A DNA stretch of 64,000 bases from Thiobacillus sp. GTDB taxonomy: Bacteria; Pseudomonadota; Gammaproteobacteria; Burkholderiales; Thiobacillaceae. This document shows, piece by piece, positions 46,486 through 54,892 of the stretch. The translations under genes were made by a program, and so were the position numbers. Numbering within the stretch: the first letter of the stretch is position 1; each line of letters begins with the position of its first letter. The stretch lies in contig JAUYCF010000040.1 of NCBI GenBank assembly GCA_030692355.1, positions 1 to 64,000 on the forward strand. Reading direction: 5' to 3'. The notes below the pieces were generated by a model. It saw nothing but the letters and a program-made list of their open reading frames with translations, was not told the origin of the DNA and made no database searches.

Positions 46486-46911
46486 ATGCGCACCACGACT
46501 ATTCTTTCTGCTTTCGCCCTTGGCGCCGGACTGGTGGCCGGCGGCGCAGCGCTTTCCCCCGCGTTCGCCGATGACGACCGGCCCGCCCGCACCAGCGAGC
46601 GCCAGTGGCTGTCGATTCCGCAGATCCACGACAAGCTCGTTGCCGCCGGATATCGCAACATCGAGAAGATCGAACGCGAGGACGGCGCCTATGAAGCCCG
46701 CGCCACCCACCGCAACGGCGAGCGGGTCAAGCTGTATCTCAATCCGCAGACGGGAGAGATCCTCGATCGGCGACAGCGCAAGTCCGGCCGCGACGGGAAC
46801 GACAGCCGGGGGTACACGCAGGGCCAGCGCGATTCGGCCGACTGCAACGAGCGGCGCTGCCGCGACGACCTGCCGCAGAAGGCCGCCACCACGCCGCCGG
46901 CAGGCAAATAA
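46486..46911 (+). CDS. PepSY-like periplasmic protein
   Basis: 141-residue exported protein: signal peptide (about 1-28), then a PepSY-like core (LSIPQIHDKLVAAGYRNIEK, YEARATHRNGERVKLYLNPQ, TGEILDRRQRK) and a low-complexity charged tail with two cysteines (CNERRC). Second PepSY protein of this locus, in the SHP/DHC operon. A modulator of the sensor kinase or of the reductase is possible. Confidence 0.75.
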   Translation: MRTTTILSAFALGAGLVAGGAALSPAFADDDRPARTSERQWLSIPQIHDKLVAAGYRNIEKIEREDGAYEARATHRNGERVKLYLNPQTGEILDRRQRKSGRDGNDSRGYTQGQRDSADCNERRCRDDLPQKAATTPPAGK

Positions 46912-46929
46912 TCCGTGCGGAATCCAGCC

Positions 46930-48252
46930 ATGAAAACCCTGCTTGCCGGTCTCATCTCCCTGGTCACCCTGGCCTGGGGGTGGGACGTCCTGGTCGCGGG
47001 CGGCGCCTCCGGTGGCAGCGCCCCCTGGGTCATGCGCCAAGAGGGCCTGTACCTGAGCGGCCTCCTGTCGATCGCCCTGATGTCCCTGGCCATGCTGCTG
47101 GCTGCGCGGCCGGCCTGGCTCGAAGGGCCGCTGGGCGGCCTCGACCGCATGTATCGAACGCACAAATGGGCGGGCATTCTTGCCGTCAGCTTCGCCGCCC
47201 TGCACTGGCTGATCGAGATGTCGGACGACATCCTGAAGGCCCTGTTCGGCCGTTCGGGACGCCTGCCGAAGGACAACGACACCGGCCTTCTGGAAATCCT
47301 GCGCGACCTCGCCGAGGACATGGGCGAGTGGGCGATTTACGCCGTGCTCGCGATGCTGGCGCTGACCCTGTGGAAACGCTTTCCGTACCGGCCATGGCGC
47401 TTCCTGCACCAGGCGATGCCGGTGCTCTATCTGATGCTCGCCTTCCATGCGCTGCTGCTGGCGCCCGTCGACTACTGGGCGCAGCCGGTGGGCGGGCTGC
47501 TCGCCCTGCTGCTGGGCGGCGGCGTGTATGGCAGCGTGCATTCACTGGCTGGGCACATCGGTCGCTCGCGCCGGGTGCAAGGCAAGATCGTTGCCGTCGA
47601 GCATCCGGCTGCGGACATCGTTGCCGTGCGCTGCCAGCTCGACCAGGGCTGGCGCGGCCATCGTCCCGGCCAGTTCGCCTTCGTCACCTTCGACCGCGGC
47701 GAGGGGCAGCATCCCTTCACCATCGCCAGCGCAGACCGCGGCGACCGCACCATTTCCTTCCAGATCAAGGCGCTGGGCGACTACACCCGCGGCCTCACCG
47801 ACCGGCTGCAGCCGGGGCAGGCGGTGACGGTCGAAGGGCCCTACGGCCGCTTCGACCTCGCGCGCCGCAATCCGCGGGCGCAACAAATCTGGGTGGCCGC
47901 CGGCATTGGCGTCACGCCCTTCCTCGCCTGGCTCGAATCGCTGCAGGACAAGCCCGACCAAGCCCCTGTCGCCGACCTGCATTACTGCACGCGAGATCGC
48001 GACGCCGACCCTTTCATCGCCCGTCTGGAATCGCTTTGCGCGTCCCTGCCCGGCATCAAGCTGCAGGTGCACGGTTCCCGGCAGGGAGAAGTCCTGACCG
48101 CCGCCGGCATGGTCGCCGCCAAGGATCGGTCCCGCCGCACCGAGGTCTGGTTCTGCGGGCCGCAGGGCCTCTCGGAAAAGCTCAGGAAAGGTTTGGACGC
48201 CGCCTGGCCGGGGAATCTCCGGTTCCATCAGGAAGCGTTCGAAATGCGCTAG
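46930..48252 (+). CDS. Ferric-reductase-like transmembrane flavocytochrome
   Basis: 440-residue protein. About six hydrophobic spans lie in residues 1-225, with conserved histidines in THKWAGILAVSFAALHWL and HQAMPVLYLMLAFHALLL for two b hemes. An FAD domain (RPGQFAFVTFDRGEGQHPF) and an NAD-binding end (WVAAGIGVTPFLAWLES ... WFCGPQGL) follow. It belongs to the ferric reductase/NADPH-oxidase-like family. In other SHP/DHC clusters the last component is a cytochrome b; here this flavocytochrome probably passes cytoplasmic NAD(P)H electrons to DHC and SHP. ATG at 46930 is preferred over a GTG five codons upstream. Confidence 0.82.
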   Translation: MKTLLAGLISLVTLAWGWDVLVAGGASGGSAPWVMRQEGLYLSGLLSIALMSLAMLLAARPAWLEGPLGGLDRMYRTHKWAGILAVSFAALHWLIEMSDDILKALFGRSGRLPKDNDTGLLEILRDLAEDMGEWAIYAVLAMLALTLWKRFPYRPWRFLHQAMPVLYLMLAFHALLLAPVDYWAQPVGGLLALLLGGGVYGSVHSLAGHIGRSRRVQGKIVAVEHPAADIVAVRCQLDQGWRGHRPGQFAFVTFDRGEGQHPFTIASADRGDRTISFQIKALGDYTRGLTDRLQPGQAVTVEGPYGRFDLARRNPRAQQIWVAAGIGVTPFLAWLESLQDKPDQAPVADLHYCTRDRDADPFIARLESLCASLPGIKLQVHGSRQGEVLTAAGMVAAKDRSRRTEVWFCGPQGLSEKLRKGLDAAWPGNLRFHQEAFEMR

Positions 48253-48389
48253 TGTAGTGCTGCATTCTGTTTGGAATTTATAGCCATGTAATAACGGCCT
48301 CGTAGGTCGGGTTTTAACCCGACATGTCGGGCTGAAGCCCGACCTACAAGGGATTGCACATAAGTGCCGTCAAGAATGCAGCACTACAC
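48253..48389. repeat. MITE-like element B, complete copy
   Basis: 137 bp flanked by perfect 17-bp terminal inverted repeats GTGTAGTGCTGCATTCT (48253-48269) and AGAATGCAGCACTACAC (48373-48389). The body has two GTCGGG...CCCGAC palindromes. It begins on the base after the flavocytochrome stop. A truncated copy in inverted orientation lies at 13087-13178. Confidence 0.88.
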
Positions 48390-48564
48390 TGGATGGATGA
48401 TGATCGGTCCAGCGGCTTCGTCAGCACGCTGGCCGATATTAATGGCGGTTGATTTGCATACCGCGAACGGTGTGCAAATCCGTCAAGCATGACAGGCAGA
48501 CTAAGCGTCTCGAAGCGACGTTCGCTCGTCTGGTTACGTTTTATATTCTATAGGGAGTGAAAAA
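48390..48564. other. Leader region of the small membrane stress genes
   Basis: 175 bp with no gene. GCGTCTCGAAGCGACGTTCGC is an imperfect palindrome near 48505-48525. TTATATTCTATAGGGAGTGA just before the 48-aa gene holds a possible -10 box (TATATT) and an AGGGAG ribosome site. Confidence 0.4.
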
Positions 48565-48711
48565 ATGCTCGGAACAATTGCAATTATCCTGATTGTCCTC
48601 TGGCTGCTTGGAATGGTTTCCGCCTACACCATGGGCGGTTTCATCCACATTCTTCTGGTCATCGCGATCGTGGTGATCTTGGTGCGTGTCATTCAGGGTC
48701 GAGGCGTGTAA
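48565..48711 (+). CDS. Lmo0937-family small membrane protein, 48 aa
   Basis: Two hydrophobic helices: MLGTIAIILIVLWLLGMVSA, then GGFIHILLVIAIVVILVRVI, ending QGRGV. This is the form of the lmo0937 family (about 48 residues) found among stress-induced small membrane proteins. AGGGAG lies eight bases before the ATG. First of a series of small envelope-stress genes. Confidence 0.8.
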   Translation: MLGTIAIILIVLWLLGMVSAYTMGGFIHILLVIAIVVILVRVIQGRGV

Positions 48712-48774
48712 CGACCTGCGATGTTTCCAGGCGTCGCCAATATAAATAAATTCATTTTTCAGGGAGAAGACAGG

Positions 48775-48987
48775 ATGAACTCAATCAAGATGCTGGCAAT
48801 CGTGCTGATCGTGGCCGGTGGCCTGGCGTTGGCGTATGGCGGCTTCACGTATACCAAGGACACGCATCAGGCCAAAATCGGTCCGATCGAGATGTCGGTC
48901 AAGGAGACGCAGACGGTAAACATCCCGATCTGGGCCGGGCTGGGATTGATCGTGGCTGGCGTGGGCCTGCTTTTTGTGCGCAAGTAG
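48775..48987 (+). CDS. DUF3185-like small membrane protein
   Basis: 70 residues, two transmembrane helices: MLAIVLIVAGGLALAYGGFT and IWAGLGLIVAGVGLLFV, separated by a polar loop (TKDTHQAKIGPIEMSVKETQ). This layout fits DUF3185/YgaP-like small proteins of unknown role. The start is the ATG at 48775 with AGGGAG upstream. Confidence 0.72.
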   Translation: MNSIKMLAIVLIVAGGLALAYGGFTYTKDTHQAKIGPIEMSVKETQTVNIPIWAGLGLIVAGVGLLFVRK

Positions 48988-49108
48988 CATGAGCTGGCGC
49001 AACAAAATTGCTGCCAGGTATTTAGAATGGGCCATTGTATCGGGCAGCCGCATCGCGGATTTTCCCGGTTCAACGGTGTAACCGTACGAAAAAAATAGGA
49101 ATATTCCT

Positions 49109-49456
49109 ATGCGCACGATAGAAACGGCAATGGAGAAAAGCATGGAAAAATTATTGGGTGACGTCACCAAGGAACAGTTGATCGACGATTTCAAGGTGGT
49201 GGTGGCCGATGCGGAAGCACTGCTGAAAGCGACAGCCAGCCAGGGCGGCGAAAAGGTGGCCGAGGTCCGCGCCAAAGCGGAAGAGTCGCTCCGGATTGCG
49301 AAAGCCAAGATGGCGGACGCGCAGGCGGCATTGCTGGTCAAAACCAAAGAGGCAGCCAGGGCAACCGACGTGTATGTCCATGAAAATCCCTGGAGAGCCA
49401 TCGGCGCTGCCGCCGGTGTCGGCCTGGTGATCGGCCTGCTCATCGGCCGCCGCTAG
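49109..49456 (+). CDS. DUF883 (ElaB/YqjD-type) membrane-anchored protein
   Basis: 115 residues: a long amphipathic helix (TKEQLIDDFKVVVADAEALL ... VRAKAEESLRIAKAKMADAQ) followed by ENPWRAIGAAAGVGLVIGLL and a terminal RR. This is the ElaB/YqjD family, ribosome-binding, inner-membrane, stationary-phase proteins in E. coli. Alternative starts at Met8 and Met12. It lies 10 bp upstream of the YqjE-like gene. Confidence 0.85.
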   Translation: MRTIETAMEKSMEKLLGDVTKEQLIDDFKVVVADAEALLKATASQGGEKVAEVRAKAEESLRIAKAKMADAQAALLVKTKEAARATDVYVHENPWRAIGAAAGVGLVIGLLIGRR

Positions 49457-49466
49457 TCGCTTCGCC

Positions 49467-49859
49467 ATGAGCGATCAAACGCCCGGCGAAAGCCGGGGCC
49501 TGCTCGAGTCGCTGAGCACGCTGGCCGCCACGCTGGTTGCCATCGTGCACACGCGACTCGATCTTCTGTCCGCAGACGTGGAGGAAGGCGGGGCGCATGT
49601 GCTGTCGCTATTGGTGTTGGCATTGGCCGCGCTGTTCTTCATCGGGGTGGGGGTGGTGCTGGCGGCGATCCTGCTCGTGGTCGCTTTCTGGGACAGCCAC
49701 CGCCTCCTGGCGTTGGGGGCGCTTGCCGGATTCTTTTTGGCGGCGGGCGTGGGGGCATGGGCGTACGCCTTGCACAAAGCGAGAACAAAGCCGCGGCTGT
49801 TTGCGGCGAGTCTGTCGGAATTGTTAAAGGACCGGCAGCAGCTCGTTTCCAGGCCGTAA
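49467..49859 (+). CDS. YqjE/DUF1469 phage-holin-III-like membrane protein
   Basis: 130 residues with LLESLSTLAATLVAIVHTRL, a hydrophobic pair (HVLSLLVLALAALFFIGVGV and LLALGALAGFFLAAGVGAWA) and a basic tail. It matches the Actinobacterial holin-X/YqjE group. Gene order DUF883-YqjE-YqjK equals the yqjD-yqjE-yqjK operon of E. coli, so this is chromosomal rather than phage. Confidence 0.83.
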   Translation: MSDQTPGESRGLLESLSTLAATLVAIVHTRLDLLSADVEEGGAHVLSLLVLALAALFFIGVGVVLAAILLVVAFWDSHRLLALGALAGFFLAAGVGAWAYALHKARTKPRLFAASLSELLKDRQQLVSRP

Positions 49860-49868
49860 AGGACGATC

Positions 49869-50162
49869 ATGAACGAAAAACTGATCCGGCTGGCTGAACG
49901 CCGCGAACACCTGATTGCGCAGGCTGCAGCCCAACGCTCGGCGCTGGCGCAGAATATCGAGCCTTGGCGTCGCCCGCTGGCGCGGGTCGACCAGGGGTTG
50001 GCTGTGCTGCGTAAGATCAAGCGCCATCCCGCCTGGATCGCCGGTGGCGTCGCCTTGCTGGCGGCGTTGCGGCCTGGTCGCGCCAGAGCCGCTGGCGTCG
50101 GTAAATGGCTGACGCGCGGCTGGGCCACCTGGCAGCTGGTACGGAAACTCCGCGGCAGGTAG
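49869..50162 (+). CDS. YqjK-like protein
   Basis: 97 residues, basic, mainly helical: LAERREHLIAQAAAQRSALA, RRPLARVDQGLAVLRKIKRH, PAWIAGGVALLAALRP (one hydrophobic span), ending KLRGR. It has the size and position of YqjK in the yqjDEK operon. Function unknown. Confidence 0.75.
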   Translation: MNEKLIRLAERREHLIAQAAAQRSALAQNIEPWRRPLARVDQGLAVLRKIKRHPAWIAGGVALLAALRPGRARAAGVGKWLTRGWATWQLVRKLRGR

Positions 50163-50237
50163 CCGCAAAGCCGGAAAATCCTGACGAGCAGCCGGGCTGC
50201 CTGTCGCATCCCGGAATCAAACCCGAAACTCACGATT

Positions 50238-50332
50238 AAACCCAGATTGTTCAATAGGGCGATTTGTAGGTGCGTAGGGTGCACTTTGTGCACCTTCGGG
50301 CGTCAATTGGTGCACAGAGTGCACCCTACTCC
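50238..50332. repeat. MITE-like element C, copy 3 (right end missing)
   Basis: Left end AAACCCAGATTGTTCAATAG and the inner TAGGGTGCAC...GTGCACCCTA palindrome are present. The right terminal repeat (expected CAATCTGGGTT) is absent, and the EAL-protein stop codon follows at 50342. The gap 50163-50341 holds nothing else. Confidence 0.8.
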
Positions 50333-50341
50333 AAAAGGCTG

Positions 50342-52891
50342 TTAGCCCGGGTGTTGTTGTAGCAATTCGTCATTGTCGGTAACGAGCAACTGCGCGAAGG
50401 CCTCGGCGGATACAGGATGGCTGAAGTGGAAGCCCTGCCCCTCGCCGCAATGCCGGGCCTGCAGGAATTCGAGCTGCTCGTGCGTTTCGACGCCTTCCGC
50501 GATGACGCGCAGCTTGAGGTTTTTCCCCATTCCGATCACTGCGGCCACGATGGTTGCATCGTCCGCATCGGTGCAGATGTCGCGCACGAATGATTGGTCG
50601 ATCTTGAGGGTGTCGATCGGGAAGCGCTTCAGATAGCTCAGGCTCGAATAGCCGGTGCCGAAATCGTCGATGGCAAGCTGCACGCCCATGGCCTTTAGGG
50701 CAGTCAGCACCGATGTCGAGGACACCGCGCCGTGCATGAGGATGCTTTCGGTCAGTTCCAGTTCGAGATAGCGCGGCGCCAGGCCGGTTTCCTTCAGGAT
50801 CCGTGCAACGCCATCGAGAAACCCCGGGTGCCTGAACTCCACCGCGGAAATGTTGACTGCCACCGGCACGGCGCGAAGGCCCGAATCCAGCCAGGCCTGA
50901 ACCTGCCTGCAGGCCTCGCGCAATACCCATTGGCCGATCGGCACGATGAGGCCGTTCTCTTCCGCGATCGTCACGAACTGCGCCGGGTAGACGAGTCCGA
51001 GATCCGGATCCTGCCAGCGGATGAGGGCTTCTGCACCGGTCATCGCGCCTGAGGCGAGGTTGATCTTCGGCTGGTAATGCAGCAGGAACTCCCCCAGCTT
51101 CAGGGCGCGGCGCAGGCTGCTTTCGACGAACTGTCGGCGGACCGCGCGGGCGTTCATGTCGGCCCTGAAGAACTGGTAGTTGTTGCGGTCGCTGGCCTTG
51201 GCGTGATACATCGCGGTGTCCGCGTTCTGCATCAGGGTATCCACGTCGATGCCGTCATCCGGAAAGATACTGATGCCGATGCTCAGGGTGACGTGGAGTT
51301 CGTGCCCGTCGATCTGGTGCGGCATGTCGAGCGTGGTGCGCAAGGTTTCCACAACGTGGGCTGCATCCTGCGGGTGTCCGATTTCGGCCAGCAGGATCAC
51401 AAACTCGTCACCGCCCTGGCGGCAGACCGTGTCGGTGGTGCGCACACACTCCACCAGGCGGTTCGCAACCGACTGCAGCAGCAGGTCGCCGACCGCATGC
51501 CCCAGCGAGTCGTTGATGTGCTTGAAATTGTCCAGGTCGAGAAACAGCAGCCCGACCTGCTTCGTGTGCCGCCGGGCCAGTCCGATCGCGTGGGAGAACT
51601 GTTCTGTCAGCAGGAGCCGGTTGGGCAGGCCGGTGAGAAAGTCGTGCTGGGCCAGATGGGCCATCTCCAGCGCCATGGCCCGCGATTCACTGACGTCATG
51701 AAAGACGATCACCGCGCCGGTGACCTGACCGTCGCGGTTGTGAATGGGCGCGGCGGAATCCTCTATCGCGGATTCCGATCCGTCGCGGCGGATCAGCACA
51801 GTGTTGGCGGCCAGTCCTACCGCCATGTTCTCCCCGATGGCGCGCAGCATCGGGTTCGCAGCGGCCAGGCGTGTCGTGCCGTCGACGATATTGAATACCT
51901 CGGCAATTGGCCGGCCCAATGCCTCGTCGTGTGCCCAGCCGGTCATCGCCTCCGCCACCAGATTAAGATAGCTCACGTTGCCCAGGGTGTCGGTGGTCAG
52001 CACGGCGTCGCCGATGGAGTTGAGCGTGACCTGGGCGCGCTCTTTTTCCATGAACAGGTTCTCTTCCGCGACCCGCAACGTGAACTCCGCCGCTTTGCGC
52101 CCGGTGATGTCCTCGACCGTTTGCACCAGGCCGAACCATCTCTTCCCGTCGAGCATGGCAGCACTATTGACGCGGGTCCAGACGATGCGCTCGTCTTTCT
52201 GAAGGAAACGGAACTCCGTCTGAAAGGGCGCCTGGTCACGCGCGGCGACGCGCCACTCGGCCAGGACGCGCTCGCGATCCTCCGGGTGAATTGCCATGCT
52301 CCAGTTCGTGCCCAGCGTTTCTTCCAGACTCAGCCCCGATATCGTGTGATACGCCGCGTTGGTGTAGATGCAGCTGCCCTCGGCATCGGAGACGAAAATC
52401 CCCAGTGGGGAGGCATCGCTCATCGCGCGAAAGCGTTCCTCGCTGCTCTGCAGCGCGCCACGGGCGGCTTTGCGCTCCATGACGTAGCGCAGGGCACGCG
52501 GCAACCAGTGGGCGTCGACGTGGCCTTTGGAAAAATAGTCGTGGGCGCCGCGCGCCATGGCCTCGCGCGCGGTTTCCTCATCGGTCAATCCGCTCAGGAC
52601 CAGGACCAGGGCGTCGGGTGCAGCCTGGAATACCTGGTCGAACACTTCGAGGCCATTACCGTCGGGCAGCGACAGGTCGAGCAGGACCACCTCGAATTTT
52701 TCATTGCCCAGTCGCTTCAGCGCATCGGAAAGGCGCGTCACCCATTCGACCCGGAATGCGCTGCTTACCGTGCCCGCCAGCGCATCCTGGATCAGCCTGG
52801 CATCGGCAGGATCGTCTTCGATGAGAAGAACGGTGGTCGGGCAATCGGCGGGATCATCGACGCGAAGGGCGGTGGTCCGGATATCATTCAT
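50342..52891 (-). CDS. Receiver-PAS-PAS-GGDEF-EAL protein
   Basis: 849-residue soluble response regulator. Receiver (about 10-140: LIEDDPADARLIQDAL, LLDLSLPDGNGLEV), two PAS domains (about 160-290 and 295-420; FVSDAEGSCIYTNAAYHTIS, VLTTDTLGNVSYLNLVAEAM), GGDEF with CRQGGDEFVIL and EAL with GAEALIRW and DDFGTGYSSLSYLKRF. Both catalytic motifs are intact. No adjacent kinase, so its phosphodonor is elsewhere. The ATG at 52891 has GGAAGG six bases upstream. Confidence 0.9.
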   Translation of the reverse strand: MNDIRTTALRVDDPADCPTTVLLIEDDPADARLIQDALAGTVSSAFRVEWVTRLSDALKRLGNEKFEVVLLDLSLPDGNGLEVFDQVFQAAPDALVLVLSGLTDEETAREAMARGAHDYFSKGHVDAHWLPRALRYVMERKAARGALQSSEERFRAMSDASPLGIFVSDAEGSCIYTNAAYHTISGLSLEETLGTNWSMAIHPEDRERVLAEWRVAARDQAPFQTEFRFLQKDERIVWTRVNSAAMLDGKRWFGLVQTVEDITGRKAAEFTLRVAEENLFMEKERAQVTLNSIGDAVLTTDTLGNVSYLNLVAEAMTGWAHDEALGRPIAEVFNIVDGTTRLAAANPMLRAIGENMAVGLAANTVLIRRDGSESAIEDSAAPIHNRDGQVTGAVIVFHDVSESRAMALEMAHLAQHDFLTGLPNRLLLTEQFSHAIGLARRHTKQVGLLFLDLDNFKHINDSLGHAVGDLLLQSVANRLVECVRTTDTVCRQGGDEFVILLAEIGHPQDAAHVVETLRTTLDMPHQIDGHELHVTLSIGISIFPDDGIDVDTLMQNADTAMYHAKASDRNNYQFFRADMNARAVRRQFVESSLRRALKLGEFLLHYQPKINLASGAMTGAEALIRWQDPDLGLVYPAQFVTIAEENGLIVPIGQWVLREACRQVQAWLDSGLRAVPVAVNISAVEFRHPGFLDGVARILKETGLAPRYLELELTESILMHGAVSSTSVLTALKAMGVQLAIDDFGTGYSSLSYLKRFPIDTLKIDQSFVRDICTDADDATIVAAVIGMGKNLKLRVIAEGVETHEQLEFLQARHCGEGQGFHFSHPVSAEAFAQLLVTDNDELLQQHPG

Positions 52892-53000
52892 GCGTGGCCT
52901 TCCGTTGGAATGGGCCGGGGCCATCCCCCACTGACGGGGGATGGGTGCAGGCCCCTCGCGTCATCGCGGCGGGTCGAACTGGGCGGTTACAGTAAAGTCA

Positions 53001-53208
53001 TAAGGAACCGCTGAACAATTCAATATAGCCGTCATTGCGACCGCGAGCGCAGCGCGGCGGGAAGCAATCCAGTGTATTGATTAATCAGGCATTTCTGGAT
53101 TGCCCTCAAGGACTCCGATCCACTATGGGCTGAAGCCCATGTGGAGTCGTATGCCACGTCGCTACACTCCTCAATGGCGAATTAATCGGCGCTTCCCTGG
53201 TGGTTGCG
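53001..53208. repeat. MITE-like element D, copy 2 (inverted)
   Basis: About 208 bp, reverse complement of the element at 40497-40699. Left end TAAGGAACCGCTGAACAATT, central GCAATCCAG...CTGGATTGC and GGGCTGAAGCCC hairpins, right end GAATTAATCGGCGCTTCC. It overlaps the 3' end of the minus-strand frame 53106-53618, supplying its last codons. Confidence 0.8.
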
Positions 53209-53618
53209 ACCCTGGCCGCGATCATTGTCGTGGCGGTCATTTTTTTCCCGCGACGATCGTCACGACGGTCATCGCGGCCGCCACGATGCAGTTTCTGGTA
53301 ATGCGGAACGTATTCGCGGTCATACCAGCTGTTTTGCACGAAATAGACCCGCTCGCCGCAGGCGTTGTACTTGCCGCAATGCTTGCGCCAGTCTTTGGCA
53401 TGGCCCGGGGGCACGTTCAGGTAGATCGGCGGGCGGTTCACCGAAACCCGCTGGATGACGCGCGGCTCCCGATAGATGATTCGGGGCGGCGGATAGCCGC
53501 CGATGTCGATCTGGCCGTAGAAGCCGGGCTGGCCGATGCTGATGGACACGCCGACGTCGGCCGCGAGTGCCGGGACGGTGGCGACGGCCAGCGCTGCCGC
53601 GAAGAATAAACGTTTCAT
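53106..53618 (-). CDS. Exported basic protein with frameshift-extended C-terminus
   Basis: 170 codons. Signal peptide (about 1-20), VSISIGQPGFYGQIDIGGYP, REPRVIQRVSVNRPPIYLNV, then HCGKYNACGERVYFVQNSWY: a small periplasmic protein type common near stress genes. After RRDDRRGKK the frame passes an A7 run and continues into element D until 53106. One base less or a slip at the A-run gives KNDRHDNDRGQGRNHQGSAD and a stop at 53192-53194, probably the original end. Function unknown. Confidence 0.65.
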   Translation of the reverse strand: MKRLFFAAALAVATVPALAADVGVSISIGQPGFYGQIDIGGYPPPRIIYREPRVIQRVSVNRPPIYLNVPPGHAKDWRKHCGKYNACGERVYFVQNSWYDREYVPHYQKLHRGGRDDRRDDRRGKKMTATTMIAARVATTREAPINSPLRSVATWHTTPHGLQPIVDRSP

Positions 53619-53779
53619 GCTGGATCTCCTGTGACGAGAGTTCTTGCCGATGGATCACGGCTTACGATAAGGCTATCCGAACGCCGCCCTAAACTCTGTT
53701 CGCCAGCGCGCATAGCCGGTTTTTTTGCCGGATTTTGAACACAGCAGGGCCGTCGTGCATGGCTTGTCGCGTCGAGGCT

Positions 53780-54592
53780 TTATGCCCGGGGCTCCCCCAG
53801 CTCGTTGACGGTCACGGTCGGCCCTGGCGGCGCGGTCATCTGCATGCGATGCGTCTGGCCGTGGAAATTGTAGGTGACGTCCCAGTAATCGGGATTGGCC
53901 TGGCTGGGCACATTGTCGCAGCGCTCGACGTCCCGGGTTTGCACCGCTTGCTCGCTGCCGCCGCGACCGATTTGGGCGCCCACTGCGGCCCCCGCGACAG
54001 CCCCGCCGGCCGTGGCGATGTCCTGGCCCCGTCCGCCGCCGACCTGGTGGCCCAGGATGCCGCCGATGATGGCGCCGGCAATCGCACCGGGGACGTTGAC
54101 GCTGCGCCGTTCCTGCGCGACTTCTTCGCGTTCGACCCAGCAGCGCTGCTCGGGCGTGCCGAGCACCGCGCGCACCGAGGTGACATTTGCCTCGTACAGC
54201 CGCTCGTTGTTGCGACGATGGAAGTTATAGCCCGCAATCGGCGCCGGCGCATAGCGATGGTCGTCGACGCGCGCGTTGATGTTCACGGCCCGTACCGATG
54301 AAACGCTGTTGTTCAAACCCATCGCGGCCAGCGACGGATACCTGCCCGGACGCAGGATGGCGCACTGGCCGTTGTAGCGGACGTCCGTGCATACCTCCCA
54401 GCGGTTGTTGCGCACGACAACCGATGAGGCGTGGTTGCTGAAGCCATGGCGCAAGAGATTTTTGACCGGATCATCCGTGGTGAAAGACCGGCCTTCAAAG
54501 CCTTGACGTTCGTAAAAGGTGACCTGTGCGGCCGCTTGCGCGGCAATCATCATGCCGGTCATCGCCAGCGCGATTCTGAATTGTGCATTCAT
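53780..54592 (-). CDS. Beta/gamma-crystallin and glycine-zipper envelope protein
   Basis: 270-residue exported protein: signal peptide (about 1-22), a beta/gamma-crystallin-like domain (VTFYERQGFEGRSFTTD, NNRWEVCTDVRYNGQCAILR, PGRYPSLAAMGLNNSVSSVR), then a glycine-zipper segment (GAIAGAIIGGILGHQVGGGR, AGGAVAGAAVGAQIGRGG) and a beta-strand tail. Similar proteins are outer-membrane or periplasmic and stress-related. GGAG precedes the ATG at 54592. Confidence 0.82.
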   Translation of the reverse strand: MNAQFRIALAMTGMMIAAQAAAQVTFYERQGFEGRSFTTDDPVKNLLRHGFSNHASSVVVRNNRWEVCTDVRYNGQCAILRPGRYPSLAAMGLNNSVSSVRAVNINARVDDHRYAPAPIAGYNFHRRNNERLYEANVTSVRAVLGTPEQRCWVEREEVAQERRSVNVPGAIAGAIIGGILGHQVGGGRGQDIATAGGAVAGAAVGAQIGRGGSEQAVQTRDVERCDNVPSQANPDYWDVTYNFHGQTHRMQMTAPPGPTVTVNELGEPRA

Positions 54593-54892
54593 TGCGGACT
54601 CCTGTAGGGGAAGCCGGAACCCGTGTCGAACCTGGAGATCGATCCCGGCGCTCGGCACATCCGAATCCGCAATATGGCGCGCCGTCGAATCCGGGTCTGT
54701 TCGCGAACGTACATAGCGGGCTTGTTGGCCTTCATGCGATTAATCGTCCCTATGTTCGCCAGCGCACTGAACGGCGCGCGGCATTCGCTTACGCTATTGA
54801 TATACCGGGTGCGACATCCCACGTCGAGCCGGTTTCTCGCGGACGGCTTGATGCCCTTCGTGCCACGATTGACCACTTTAAAAGGATTGACC

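Noticed and set aside
49467-49859. Holin-like membrane protein as a sign of a prophage
   Set aside because: Gene order matches the chromosomal yqjD-yqjE-yqjK operon, and there are no other phage genes nearby.
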